Origin: Ovis canadensis | Lineage: Eukaryota > Chordata > Mammalia > Artiodactyla > Bovidae | Reading direction: 5' to 3' | Assembly (NCBI RefSeq): GCF_042477335.2 | Contig: NC_091251.1 | Span: forward strand, 29,156,501-29,220,500 | Length of the DNA stretch: 64,000 nucleotides | Shown: piece by piece, positions 1 through 10,864 of the stretch | Layout: each line of letters starts with the position of its first letter | Position numbering within the stretch: the stretch's first letter is position 1 | Made by a program: the position numbers and the translations under genes | The notes under the pieces: generated by a model | Database searches by the model: none | Told to the model about the DNA's origin: nothing | Seen by the model: only the letters and a program-made list of their open reading frames with translations

Positions 1-534
1 CAGGCTTTCAAGCCCACAGTTGCCTGACCACTAAACATAGAAGCTTCCCACCCACCACTGGGCAGAGGAGCAGTGGAGGAAGGGAATGGGTAGAGTTGAA
101 AACATTGACATCTGGTCCCAGGCTGGCTTCCATGGGCCCAGAGGGCAGAGACCCTGGCCACTGGAGGCCACTTTGGGAGGATGACTAGTGAGGGTAGAGA
201 ATGTTGGGAGGGGGCCCAGGCTTCCCATGCCTGCAGCCAGAGGCACAGCCCCATTGCCACCCAGGCTTTTTCTGAATGGGGCCATCAGAAGGAAGTAAGA
301 GGGCCAAGGTCTGAGCTGGCAGGAGCTCAGAGCTGCTGGCTCTTTGGGAAAAAGGGCAAAGGCTGGCAGCAGCTGAGTCTGAATCCAAGTCCCAGCTGCC
401 TTTAATGGGTGGAGCCTATCTTCTCTTACTTAGGTGTTAAGTAGTCAAATGACATGATGGATAAGTGATATCACCCACCCTGTTGATGTGAAGTAATTTC
501 ATATTTCACCATCTTAATTCTTGGATCTAGTATT
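1..534. other. Non-coding, no gene or clear repeat
   Basis: No open frame here has a recognisable domain, and no young ruminant repeat is visible. Short overlapping frames (up to 84 codons) occur on both strands, as expected by chance in GC-rich DNA. Confidence 0.6.
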
Positions 535-612
535 GCTGTTCCCATTTCTCAGAGGTGGGGACCGAGGCTCAGTAAAGCCTAGGTAGCTTGCTTAATGTTG
601 CACCACTCAGGA
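535..612 (-). mobile_element. MIR SINE fragment
   Basis: The run carrying cccatttctcagaggtgggg followed by gaggctcag reads as the reverse complement of the conserved MIR core (cagtttcctcatctgtaaaatgg). MIR is an ancient tRNA-derived SINE found across mammals. The copy is short and diverged. Confidence 0.6.
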
Positions 613-1329
613 AAAACAGAGTTGGGTTTTACTAGGTTTGGGTGGCCCCAAAGCCAGCCCTGGTGCCTTGGCCCTGGGCCAAGACCCCATCACGGGGAAA
701 GCACCTTTGGAAACCAGTATGTGCCTTCTCTTATTTGGCATTGGTGGGAGCTGGGCTCTGCAGGGAGAAGCAGAGACATTTTCAAGGCCCACTTCCAGGG
801 AGCAGCCAGCCAGCCCCAGTGGCCAGGTCTCCGGACTCCTGGTCCTGGCCTTCCTTTGAGAAGAGTAAGGTGCCATGCAGAAGCTGGGCCGTTGGAGCAG
901 GCGGGGTCACTGTGGGTCAAGCTGTGCATGGGATGAAAGTGTTTCTGATGGTGTACTCAGCCACTTCTGCTTTCTCAGATCCTCCTGTACCCTCTGCTCT
1001 CTCATCACAACCATAGCCGAGCACACTCCTGCACATTGCCTTCTGAATGAGAAGGGCCCCATGCTGCGGTGACCAGTGGTGTGGTAACCATTGCCCCTAG
1101 TCACCTGGGAGAAGGATCTGCTAAAGAAGCTCACAGAATCAGCAAGTATAACACTGTGTAACATCCCTTTATTTAACAGGCATCTTCAGGAAACTGTGAG
1201 GTCTTACTTCCAATGAATAAAGCTCTAATGGTGGAACTTCAGGTACTATGGTAAGTTCCCAGGGAGAAAGGTTGAGATGAAGTCACTTGAGAGGAGACTT
1301 ACACTGTAGTTTGAAAAATCACAGTATCA
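613..1329. other. Non-coding stretch, no recognised feature
   Basis: Four or five overlapping short frames lie at 595-1164 on both strands (113 and 124 codons at most). None shows a domain, signal peptide or exon-like context. No repeat family is recognised with confidence. Confidence 0.5.
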
Positions 1330-1585
1330 TAAAGCCTCAAGTCATCCAGTGTAATCCCCTTCCCAAACCTGAGGCCAGAATCTCCTTAAAGCATCCCTAC
1401 CAGGGGTCATCTGGCTTGATTACCCCTAGTTCCACGGAGCTCACTACTTGATGAGGCAGACTATTCCATCCTGGGCAGCTGCTCAATAGCTTCGTTGTGT
1501 AACAGCTAACATGATCCATTTTTTTTTCCAGGGCTCCAGCTGGTCTATCTGAGGGCGGCTGGTCAGGGTTGACTGTGTTCCAGCG
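1330..1585. mobile_element. Possible ancient CR1/L3-like LINE remnant
   Basis: Phrases such as ggggtcatctggcttgatta and cacggagctcactacttga resemble a very old mammal-wide repeat that I associate with CR1/L3 LINEs. The match is remembered rather than aligned, and the family assignment is weak. Confidence 0.25.
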
Positions 1586-2284
1586 GGAACAGGTGTGCGT
1601 TTCTCTCTGTGACAGCATGGAATCAGTCATCCTCACACCCGAGGTCAAACACTTGCCACCTCTTCGTGGTGGCGGCAGTCAGCCTGCCTTATTTTTCCAT
1701 GTCGGAAGAATCCAATTATAGCAGGACCTTTCTTGGGTTACATGTCACAGAGTTCTCTGACATCAGGTCATATTTAAGGCTCGGCACCGGGACTGTCCCC
1801 TGCCACAGCCCACCTTGGCTGCCTTTGTTTCCCATTGGTTTCTTTTGGTAACATGGAAGTACAGCCCCTGGATCTCAGTTGAGTTCATATGCTGTGAATG
1901 GTGACAACAGAGGTCTGTGACCTGACCTCTCCCCCCCACCCCCCAGTGGCATACAGAACTATCTAGAAGGTATTATGCCAATGAAAGAGACGCCAAACAA
2001 GCTGTGAATCAAGTAAGGTCACATAACCCAAATCAATAGCCATCTTTCCACGCTTCCTGATGTGTGCCATGCTCTACATTGGAACAAATAACACTAAATA
2101 AAATTGAATTCAGTGCGTCAAGATTTGGTTTAGGCAGCACATTCTTGGATGGATGATGCAGTGTGTGAAGCAAGATGTCATTGGTATATAATCAGGGGAT
2201 ACTTCCTGGGGGAGGTGGCCTTTGGACAGGTTTTGAAGAATGATGAGAAGTAGTTACACAAATTTAATGAGTTCAGTTGCTATA
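1586..2284. other. Non-coding stretch with C-rich run
   Basis: No gene is seen. A pyrimidine/C run (about 1926-1945) interrupts otherwise ordinary sequence. No young ruminant repeat is present. Confidence 0.5.
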
Positions 2285-2870
2285 GTCCAAAGTAACAATG
2301 GCAATTTATTTCTTCCTCATGTAGCAGTAATAACGTAAGAGACCAGGTTAATATAGCAGTTTCATGGTTTTGAAGACCCAGGATCCATCTGTCTTATTTT
2401 TCTGCCTTTCTCTATCAGCAATTTTCATCATATGGCCCATGATAGTTGCTATAGCACCTGCCATCATATCATGAGTTCAGTTTATAGAAAGAGGAAAAGT
2501 GGAAGTTGAGAAAAGGCCATCTCCATTAAGGACAGGCATGATCTAGAACTTATATACACCACTTCCTCTCATATCTCATTGATAGAATGTTTTCCATTGC
2601 CACACCCACCTCCAGCCTAGGGAACGGTCTTTAGTTATGTTCCCAAGACCATGGGGAGAACAGATCCCACAGTCTTTGCCACAGGGAAGAGCCAAATTCA
2701 GGCAGGAGGAGATTGGTTATGAACTTGGCCTGGGAGTGAGGGAAAGAGTCTATGAGGAGCAACATTTCCCCAAATATGGAATGGTGGAACACTGGACCCT
2801 CATATTGACCTGTGAGAAAAAAACAAAACAAAAAAACAAAAAAAAATCAAAAAAACAACCCTGTACTCCA
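2285..2870. mobile_element. Degenerate old repeat ending in an A-rich tract
   Basis: The stretch looks like a diverged interspersed repeat (tttatttcttcctcatgtag, a phrase common at the edge of old mammalian repeats). It finishes in an A-rich tract at about 2816-2862. A similar phrase set recurs near 55240-55390. Family not identified. Confidence 0.25.
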
Positions 2871-3479
2871 GTAAGTCTGGAAATTGATGCAGATTTTACC
2901 TATTTCTACTTGGAGATCCACCATGCACATCAGCATATTGGTGGTTCTGATAAGTCCTGCTGAATAGAATTTGATAGGCTTTTAAGTCATTATGGTCTCC
3001 CAAACTTTCATGATCAGAGAACAATCTTCTGTCTCTGACCCAGCAGGCCACTTCTCCCACTCCTCCCATCCCTCTTGGATTGGGTTCTTACTGCTGGAAA
3101 GTGGACGAAGGTACCTCCAGGGTACCCCCAGGTACGGTCTTGGATTATCTAAGTTGCTTAACATTTCTTTTGAGGTTTTGGAGAAACAACAAACAATACC
3201 CCTTTCTCTTGCTCCGCTTGAGTTCAGGACATGTTGAGAGGTGACTGCAGGGTTGCTCAGAGGGAGATCAAAATTTCAGCTTTATTCTGATAAGTGTTAT
3301 GTATGAGCATGAGGCTCAGGCCCATGGGCAGAGGGGCTGCTCACAACCCTCCTGAATCAGCCAGACTTTTCCACCCAGGCACAGGTCCAGTGTGCTGACT
3401 GCAAACCCCATTCTTAGTCATGGGACTACAGGATGCTCGCTGCAGGCAGATGGGCCCCTAGGAGAACAAGCCCAGAACA
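2871..3479. other. Non-coding stretch, no recognised feature
   Basis: Short frames on both strands (60-81 codons) have no recognisable content. No repeat is assigned. Confidence 0.5.
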
Positions 3480-3680
3480 GCAGAGTCAGGGCTCAGTCCC
3501 TTTCCAAACTCACCCCTCAGATAAGTCACTGCTCCCTCCCAACACACTCTATGCCCTGGTTTCCTTCCTTGTAAAATGGGATTAACGAAACCCATGCTAT
3601 CTCCCTCTCTGGTTGCTGCGGAGAAGGCACAGAGGGTGATGGGGAAATGTCTTGGAACACTGTAAATCCAAAATTTTCTT
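3480..3680 (+). mobile_element. MIR SINE, diverged
   Basis: The copy follows the MIR order: a degraded head, ataagtcactgctccctccc, then ttccttgtaaaatgggatta, then a 3' segment ending near cttggaacactgtaaatcc. Plus orientation is set by the core gtaaaatgggat. Confidence 0.6.
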
Positions 3681-3954
3681 ATTTAGTATCTGTTCTTACA
3701 CATTTTTCATTGGGTTGATGTTTATGTTAAATCATTCGAAGACTCATTCATTCATTCCCAGTACATAGATCAGGCGTAAGCTGAGTTTTGGAGAATTAAA
3801 CACAGATTTTCTGCTCAAGAATAAAGAACATGTTGGGCTCATCTGACCCAAGCCTCCATCTGTGGATGAGGAAGCAGAGCTTAGAACCATGAAGGATTTC
3901 ATCCAGGAGCTACAGCAGCTGGGGCCTAAGCCCCCAGGTTCTTCCAACCCACCA

Positions 3955-4245
3955 CATCTCACACACCTCTGTGCTTGCCTGACACCTGGAATGTCCCCTC
4001 CTCTCCATTTATACAGATTCTATCTATTCTTCGAGATAGCTCCAGACCCATCTGCCGGCTGTGCCATTGTTTATTTTGGCCATCCCTGTCTTGGAGCTCA
4101 GCAGACCCTTCTTATCTGCAATGCTCATCTTAGCACTCAACTTTCTCCTCCAGTTTTATGAGGCTATGTGTCATCTCCTCCTGTAACTGCGCCATGCCCT
4201 GGTCTCAGGCACAGGACTGGATACACAGGAGGGGTCAGTGAGGAC
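3955..4245 (+). mobile_element. L2 LINE 3' region
   Basis: The segment gcctgacacctggaatgtcc and the later aggcacaggactggatacac follow the order of the L2 3' end (a 'cctggaatg' block, then a 'gcctggcacatagtagg'-like block). Old, mammal-wide and non-functional. Confidence 0.5.
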
Positions 4246-5774
4246 TTGGCGACTGATGGCCTGCTGGCAGATTTAGCCAGCCGTGGAAGGTGGCAGGGTG
4301 GCCATGATCTCATTTTCCCCTTTCACTGACATGTTCCTAATTTGGCTTTATGAGGTTTTTTTTCTGGAGTGTCAGCTGTGCTGTTCTGAGCTGGGCCGCG
4401 GAGGGCAGAATGTCCACAGGCAGGGGATGGCATGTGGGAAGGGCTTGGCAGAGGGCAAGGGTGTCTGCAGCCTTTCCCAGCCTCCATGGGTCTCGGAATG
4501 TTCTGGCCCACTCTGGAGTCTTAATGGGACATGTTGAGGGAAAAAATACTCGGAGATTTGGGAATGTGGGCCACAGGGAAAACATAATAGAGGGCCAAGG
4601 ATCAAGTCCCCCTGGGGGCAAGTCACTTGAGACCTGAAAAGTCAGGGTCGGGGGCCAGGTAATTGTGATGCCGTCCGAAGATGAGTGGTGATAGGACAGG
4701 TGACCTGGAAGTGGGATTCCCAGAAATGACTCAGCCGTGCTGGACCTGGGTCTGTGGGTGGTCTCTTTGTGACTCAGTTTCCTCAGCTGTTAAACGGAGA
4801 TGGAGCTGGACTCCATCGCCAGGTGCGAGTTAGTCTCGGGTATTTCATTTTAAACTTGAATAGTTTCTCTATTTAAAAGTGGGAATATTTCACATTAAAC
4901 GTTGTATTTTATAGATGTCCTTAAAGTCAGAATGTCCAGAAATCCTGAGCGGGCAGAACAGCAGCCCGTGTGGCTGTCACCCCCTCCCCAACTTGTCCTG
5001 GCTCTCCTCTTCCTCTGACATGGCCTTGCGGCACCGATGGCATGTGGGTTTGTCCCCAGCCTGTGCCTGAACCCCTTGCTTCCTGTGGATTGTTCCAGTG
5101 ACAGCACCGAGTGGAAAGTGGGAATGGTGCTGCCCAGGGGACTCGGGTTCCCGGTTGTGGCTCAAACTCTGTGCTGACCCAGTGATTGACCCCGGTGACC
5201 CCGCTTCCCCTCTCTGCCTTCATCTTCCTTAGCTATTTGAGTCGGTCAAATCCATCAATAAGGTCCTTTCAAGTTCTCACAATCTGTGCCTCTTTGAAAA
5301 TGCCAATTACCAGAGTGAAATGGAACTATGATTTAAACCTTGTGGAATTTGGCCTCCCTGCTCCCTTGGAAACTTCAGGATGGGGTGTGAGAGGGGGAGC
5401 AGAGAAGGAAAGAAAGAATGGGGGACAGGGCTTGCGACAAGCCACCCTAGTGAGATGGAGCAAGTCTTTGACTCAGGCAGACCTTCTTGGCTGTGGGTAG
5501 AGTTGAAAGAGGCAATACTGTCTTCTGAAATTCCTTCCAGGTCAATCAATGTCTTGGAATTCCCTCAACCCCACCCTTTCCAGAAATCTGAGTCTCTGAG
5601 TTAAAATTGATAGTGTACAAATCAAGCGTTCACAAGGGTGGATGCAGAGCCAAGTTCTCTGTCTAGTCTGTGCCAGGGCGACTTCCAGATAAGGCCTGGG
5701 TCGAAGGACAACGTGAGCCACGGCCCTCAGCAGAAGGGGTCACTCTGGACTTGGCAGCCATCTGTATTCACTCC
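4246..5774. other. Non-coding stretch with one small MIR-like core
   Basis: A MIR core (gactcagtttcctcagctgt, about 4770-4790) sits in an otherwise unassigned stretch. The frames here, up to 104 codons, show no domain. Nothing supports an exon. Confidence 0.45.
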
Positions 5775-6125
5775 AGCTCTTTCCTAACTGGCTATTCATT
5801 ACTTCACCTATTTATTTATTCTTGGCGTCTCTGGGCCGTTGCCGTGAGAGGGCTTGCTCTGACTGCAGTGAGCTCTAGTTGCTTCTCATTGCAGGGGCTT
5901 CTCTTGTTGGGGAGCAGGGCTCTGGGCACACAGACTTCCGTAGTTGCAGCTCCCAGGCCCTGTTGCCTCATGGCATGTTAGATCTACCCACGACCAGGGA
6001 TCGAGCCCACATCCCCTATTGGCAGGCAGATTCTTAACCATTGAAACATCAGGGAAGCTTGCTATTTATCTGAGCCTCAGTTTCCTCATTTGTCAAATGG
6101 GATTGAAACAAATCCCAAGTGAACC
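5775..6125 (+). mobile_element. MIR SINE split by a CHR SINE
   Basis: Left half about 5775-5815 (cctaactggctattcattac) and right half about 6062-6125 (ctgagcctcagtttcctcat) join into one plus-strand MIR once the CHR element between them is removed. The direct repeat ctatttat (5808-5815 and 6062-6069) marks the insertion. Confidence 0.65.
5816..6061 (-). mobile_element. CHR-type tRNA-derived SINE, minus strand
   Basis: The right edge reads as the reverse complement of the SINE head (acttccctgatgtttcaatg). The interior holds the internal promoter block in antisense (agggatcgagccc), and the left edge is the tail, (ttta)n-like. This SINE family is specific to Cetartiodactyla. Flanked by an 8-bp direct repeat, ctatttat. 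Confidence 0.8.
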
Positions 6126-6173
6126 TGTGCTGTCTCCTAGGGGGAGAAACATTAGGCAACAGAAACCAAACTC

Positions 6174-6296
6174 TTGAAGAAGAGATGGATGTTCCAGTTG
6201 AAGAAGAGATGGATGTTCCAGTTGAAGAAGAGATGGATGTTCCAGTTGAAGAAGAGATGGATGTTCCAGTTGAAGAAGAGATGGATGTTCCAGTTG
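6174..6296. repeat. Perfect 24-bp minisatellite, 5.1 copies
   Basis: Five uninterrupted identical copies of a 24-bp unit (ttgaagaagagatggatgtt plus ccag), then the first three bases of a sixth. No substitution is seen between copies, which suggests recent expansion or homogenisation. The unit is a multiple of 3 and lacks stops in most frames, so it creates chance open frames on both strands (for example 6119-6562 plus, with an acidic eight-residue repeat EEEMDVPV, and 6049-6483 minus). A coding role is not supported by flanking sequence. Confidence 0.95.
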
Positions 6297-6794
6297 CACG
6301 CCTTTGTGGTTTCTTGGGAATCCTTCCCGCGGTTTCGGTACCACAGCTCTCCGGGACCGTGGGGGCCTGCCTGGTGCGGTGCTGGTGGACAGCTGGTTTC
6401 CCCTTGAACCCTTCTATCAGAGAGGCCCTCCTGAGCAACAGGAGCTCTGAAGAAGGACTCGCCACCCAGGGGGCCATGCACACCCACTACCAACTCCACG
6501 GTCTGCTTTGCAGCATCTTCACTGCCTCGGGACACCTCAGGAAGAGAGTCCCTGCTCAGTAACTGGGCAAGATGCCTCCTGGCTGGGGGACGACCTCAGA
6601 GAGACCTGCAGAATCCTGGCAGGTCTTGGCACCAGAGCCCTGATGCAGGCGATCCTTGTAAGTTGGTCATTGTGAGCCACAGAAGCTTGAAGGTCTACAG
6701 AGGTGTAAACACATCTGAGTTGACAGGTGGTGCCATGAGGTGTCCCAGAGGGATACTGGATTTAGAGGTCTGGGTGTGTCCCATCCTTTCCCAG
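6297..6794. other. Non-coding stretch right of the minisatellite
   Basis: The plus frame entering from the minisatellite stays open to 6562, but the part outside the repeat resembles no protein I know. No repeat is recognised to 6794. Confidence 0.45.
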
Positions 6795-6915
6795 ATGATG
6801 GGTTGTTGATATTTAACCATTTTGTTTTCCCCAAGCCTCAGTTTCTTGACAGTAAAATGGGATATCAGGCCTGCCTTATCTCACAGCATGATTGTGAGAG
6901 CAGACGAATAAGGCA
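6795..6915 (+). mobile_element. MIR SINE fragment
   Basis: The core cctcagtttcttgacagtaa is followed by aaatgggatatcaggcctgc and catgattgtgagagcagacg, the order of a plus-strand MIR 3' half. Confidence 0.65.
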
Positions 6916-7159
6916 TCATTTAGGCTTGCAGGGTGGCTGCTGCCAACAGGGGCATGGAGCTGAGCAGGCTGACCTTTGAACAAGATCAAGAGTGTAGTGG
7001 AAATGCCTCGGTAGTAGGGGTGAGAATAGGGAAGGAAAAGAGGGCCTGCCTGATGGAGGGGTGCTCCATCTCCTTCCCACATAGCTGCCTGGTGAGCGGC
7101 TGCAAGTTTGGTCTATGCAATCTGCTGCATAGAAGCTGAAAGGCCCTAGGTGAGCCATT

Positions 7160-7320
7160 GCCCCTCTTTCAGCTTTCATTGCCTCTCTATAAAGTGGCAC
7201 TAGTTATTCAGACCTCTCAGTGTGGTTTGGAAGATTAAAAGTGAAGAGGGTGAACCTGTGTAAAATGTCTAGTGCCGAGCCTGGCACACAATTTGCCTGG
7301 TAAATGTCACTACTAATATT
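7160..7320 (+). mobile_element. MIR SINE, 3' half
   Basis: The order ctctctataaagtggcac, gtgtaaaatgtctagtgccg, gcctggcacacaatttgcct matches the MIR 3' half (core, then 'agcgcttagcacagtgcctggcacat'). Confidence 0.6.
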
Positions 7321-7856
7321 TTCTACGACTTTTTGCCATGGCTCACTTCCTTCCGCAAAGCAGCTCTGGACAGGCTTCGGCCTGAGCCCAGCTCTGATCC
7401 AGCAGAGAGGACGTGAGCTGCTTCCTGGCTGGGGCAAGAGTCACTGGGGCTAGTGCTGCGTTTTGCTGCCTTGCCTTCTCACTTGGCGGTGGGTGTCTGT
7501 CTTACTTTGACCATCAGCATCTGACACGCCCATTCTTGACTTAACCTATTCCTCTCCATTCCTAGACCTGTGGTGGACATTTCCCTTGAAATCTGCTTCA
7601 ATTCTTAGTGACAGGGCTTAGGATCCAAAGGCCTTGGTCTTCTAGCCTTGAAGGAATCGGAGGAGGCTTATGAGGCCAGTCCAAGGCTCTTGGAGGTGGC
7701 CCCAGCCTCCTACCCTCCAGCCCCTATGGAAATGAACTCATAGCTGCCCAGGCAGCTGGTTTCTATCCACCTGAAACTTCTGCAGGAGGCAGCCCAACAG
7801 ACTTCTTTGAATTCTTGTGAGTTTCTCCCGTGGCATCATGACCAAGTGTACAGGTA
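7321..7856. other. Non-coding stretch, possible very old LINE debris
   Basis: The segment about 7560-7830 carries phrases (cctgaaacttctgcaggagg) faintly like the possible CR1/L3 remnant at 1330-1585. No gene is seen. Confidence 0.3.
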
Positions 7857-8035
7857 AGCTCTAGAGCCAGACCGACTGGGTTCAAGATCCCAAGACCACA
7901 GCTGTTTAGCTACATGACCTTAGGTAAGTTCTGTAACCTTTGTGCATCTTATTTTCCCCAAGTTTAATTTTTTTTCTCACAGACTCCTCCTGTGAATTCA
8001 ATGAGATAATGCAATTCTTGGCATATAACAAATAT
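7857..8035 (+). mobile_element. MIR SINE, nearly full length
   Basis: Order: ctctagagccagaccgactg, tagctacatgaccttaggta, then ttcaatgagataatgcaatt. This follows head, core and 3' part of MIR. The core is expanded by a T-rich run. Confidence 0.7.
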
Positions 8036-8389
8036 ATTCATCCTTCATCTTGCCCAATTCTTCTGGGAATATCCCCCTTAGATTTGTGTCCAACTTCCTC
8101 TCCCACCAACCCATTTGGTGCTTCTTGAAGTGTATAATTCTCCCATGAACTAAGTCAAACCTTGGATCTGGACTGGAAATGGCTGAGGACTGAGCTGGAG
8201 AGAAAATGAGGGGTGGGGAGTTGAATGGGTGGGATCAGCCATGCAGGGGAGTGAGCCTGAGCAGCTTTCTTGCCTTCATCTGGGTGTAGAAGGCAGAGAG
8301 GTCATCCATTTGGACAGATTTAGATATCTTGAGTTCCCTCCCTTCTGAAGCACCCTTCTTTCTCCCTGCAATGAAATGGTGAGCTAAGC

Positions 8390-8595
8390 ACAGTGGGAAA
8401 TAACCTACCTGCCAGTTCAGGAGACATCAGAGACACAGGTTTGATCCCTGGGTCAGGAAGGCACCTTGGAGAAAGAAACGGCAACCCACTCCAGTATTCT
8501 TGCCCGGAGAATTCCGTGGACAGAGGAGCCTGGTGGGCTACAGCCCGTGGGGTCGCAGAGAACTGGACATGAGCGGAGCAGGCACCCAGCACCAC
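8390..8595 (+). mobile_element. Bov-tA SINE
   Basis: A tRNA-like head (acaggtttgatccctgggtc) runs into the Bov-A body (caacccactccagtattctt, gacagaggagcctggtgggc) and ends in ctggacatgagcgg. Bov-tA is a ruminant SINE made of a tRNA-derived promoter joined to a BovB 3' end; it needs LINE proteins to move. The head is diverged. Confidence 0.85.
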
Positions 8596-9814
8596 CACCA
8601 CAGATACTTTTGTATCGCTTTGATTCTGAAAAAATTCCACAGATGTCCTGTGATCAGTCCAACCAATCCCCTCTTGATGGACAGGTAGGTTCTTTCTAAC
8701 TTCAATGAGTATTCCTGAATTCCGATATTTGAATCCATCCTTTATTATTCAGTTGAGAGGGACCCTCCCCCGCCAGTAGAACTGATGGGTCCAGAGGTGA
8801 GCGCTTGCTGCGAGCTTGCCTTGCGCCCATCGTAACCCCGGGCCTCCCCACACAGAGGGTCTGCTGCTCTTGATGGGCACCCACTGTGTTTGGTTCTCAC
8901 AGAGTTGTATCTCTTCCTTTTTCGTATGTGCCAAAGGCACCACTGTTTCATTTTGGTTTCCTTGCTTTTTACCAAGATTTAAAATATGTTCACGTGTTCC
9001 TGGGTCACTCCGTTTCTTTCGTGAATGGCTTGTTCATCGAGCCAAACTTTGTGGGGTTCGCTTTGCTTTCTTTCTCTTGCCTGGTAGGAGTAGCTCCTGG
9101 CTGAACTGATGGCTCAGAGTTGAGGCAAGATGTGGGCATCCTAGCTTCCAGGGAAAGAAATGAGCCAGTTGGCCTGAAAAACCTGGGCATGCCTCTGTCT
9201 CCACTCCCTACAGGAAGCTGGGTGGGACAAGCTTTCCACAGGTAGCTGTTTTCCAGGGAGGATGGACTAGTTGCCCTGATAGAGAGGGCTGAGCCAAATG
9301 ATTCTGGTGGTTTCTCTGCTCCCCAGCTTCCATGAAAGACAGGGAATTTAGAGGTCAAACTCAGATATGACCTGGCTTTCAGAACTGAGTTCTGACCTGC
9401 TTTGGAATTAGTGTGGGGGTGATGGTCAGAGTAGGGGCAGGAAAGGCTAGACAGGCAGGAGAAAGGCAAACTCATTATGTTCCCAGAGGAGCGGGCAAAC
9501 ACCCCACGTGGAGTGACTCACCGCTTATCACCACGGCATCTGTGGCCCCATGGCACTGCTTTCTCTTTCCTTGGAATTTTTCTGGCTTCAGAAATAAGAC
9601 CAGCAGAACAAAAAGGTCCTACAAGATCTTTCAGAGTTAGGACAGGAGCCAAGCAAAACAAAGAAGAGTAAAAAAGATGAGCACACAAGCAGATGACCAC
9701 ATTTATGAACTTATAAAATATTAAATATATTTGTGCAGGATATCTAAAAAGAAAACAACTGAAATATTTTTGACAAGAGATTTCCTTCCTCTAATTATTC
9801 CACTAAAGCTCTGT
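8596..9814. other. Non-coding stretch, no recognised repeat
   Basis: Open frames up to 165 codons (9005-9502, minus) have no identifiable domain. The right part (9700-9790) is A/T-rich. No RNA gene is seen. Confidence 0.45.
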
Positions 9815-10180
9815 TATTTCATTTTTATTTTTTAAACTTTTTATTCTGTACTGAAGTATAGTTGATCGACAATATTGTCAGTTTCAGATATACAGCAAAA
9901 TAATTCAGTTATACATATTATATGCCTCAATTATTTTTTCATGGAGAAGGAAATGGGAACCCACTCTAGTATTCTTGCCAGGAAAATCCCATAGACAGAG
10001 GAGCCTGGCAGGCTACAGTCCAGGCGGTCTCAAAGAGTCAGACACAGCTGAGTGACTAATACACATTCTTTTTCAGATTCTTTTTCCATTTAGGTTATTA
10101 CATAATATTTAGCAGAGTCCCCTGGACTGTCCAGTAGGTCCTTGCTGGTTATCTGTTTTAAACATAGCAGTGAGCACATG
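9815..10180 (-). mobile_element. L1 LINE 3' end, minus, split by Bov-A
   Basis: Left part (ctgaagtatagttgatcgac, agatatacagcaaaataatt) and right part (taggttattacataatattt, ccagtaggtccttgctggtt) are the reverse complement of the ruminant L1 3' UTR. The Bov-A monomer at 9942-10064 sits between them. Confidence 0.75.
9942..10064 (+). mobile_element. Bov-A SINE monomer inside an L1
   Basis: Starts at tggagaaggaaatgggaacc and ends near gacacagctgagtgactaat. It lacks the tRNA head. Flanked by a similar T-rich repeat (attattttttca at about 9930 and attctttttca at 10065), a likely imperfect target duplication. Confidence 0.8.
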
Positions 10181-10236
10181 TCAAAGCTCTGTTTTTTAAA
10201 GAAGGGTGGTGGGAGGGATGAGAATGTTTTGATCCA

Positions 10237-10330
10237 CCCTGCCTATCTTACAGAGAAGGGGGAACTGAGGCCCAGGGCAGGCACACTATTGCCACACACA
10301 GCAAGAGGCATTTGATCCTGAATCTTCTGC
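10237..10330 (-). mobile_element. MIR SINE fragment
   Basis: tatcttacagagaaggggga then actgaggcccagggcaggca and ccacacacagcaagaggc follow the antisense MIR core order. Confidence 0.55.
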
Positions 10331-10864
10331 CTCCAGGGCTGGGCTCCTTTCTTGTGAGGTCTGGTTCTGCTATGTGTCCCTTGAAGGGCTGCTTCTGGCC
10401 TAGAGAAATAGTCCTTGGGGTTGAAAAAGAAATCAGAGCACAGGCTATGTCTGCAGGTGTACAGCCAAAGGGGAAGGATTCCCTTTTTATTCTCACCTCC
10501 TTCGACAGGCCACATTTTCAAACTGATGGAAAATTGTCCTTTTCCCTTCATTTTATATATATACATAAAACTTTGGGATTTTCTTTCTGTGCCTCACATG
10601 CAATCACTTCAAAGCTGACAACACACATCACACGGATCAGGACAGACAGGGCTTGGGGTGGTCCCAGAGCTAGCGTCAGAGTCAGGACTTGCTGGAATCT
10701 TTCCTGCTCACTAAGAAGCCTTTGAGACTTAATTTTTCTTTCCTTCTTATAAGTAAGATGCTGGCTTTCTGACATTACTCTCTCCTCCTCTATCCCTGTT
10801 CTAAAATAATCTCTTTCTTTCTTTCTTTTCACTTGCTATGTCCTTAGAATCCTCCTGACCCTCA
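10331..10864. other. Non-coding stretch
   Basis: A plus frame of 137 codons (10312-10725) overlaps the MIR edge and shows no family. A short TA-rich and CTTT-rich patch lies at 10555-10830. Confidence 0.45.

Noticed and set aside
6174..6296. Tandem repeat as a CRISPR array
   Set aside because: Copies abut directly with no spacers, and the DNA is mammalian.
6119..6562. A 147-codon frame with an acidic eight-residue repeat as a gene
   Set aside because: The repeat is a perfect minisatellite that is open in several frames on both strands; the sequence outside it resembles no protein and the neighbourhood is old MIR/CHR debris.
8466..8699. Many 60-100 codon frames across Bov-tA/Bov-A copies
   Set aside because: The same peptides (for example YSPWG and GFSRQEYW) recur wherever these SINEs occur, on both strands, so they are repeat shadows.
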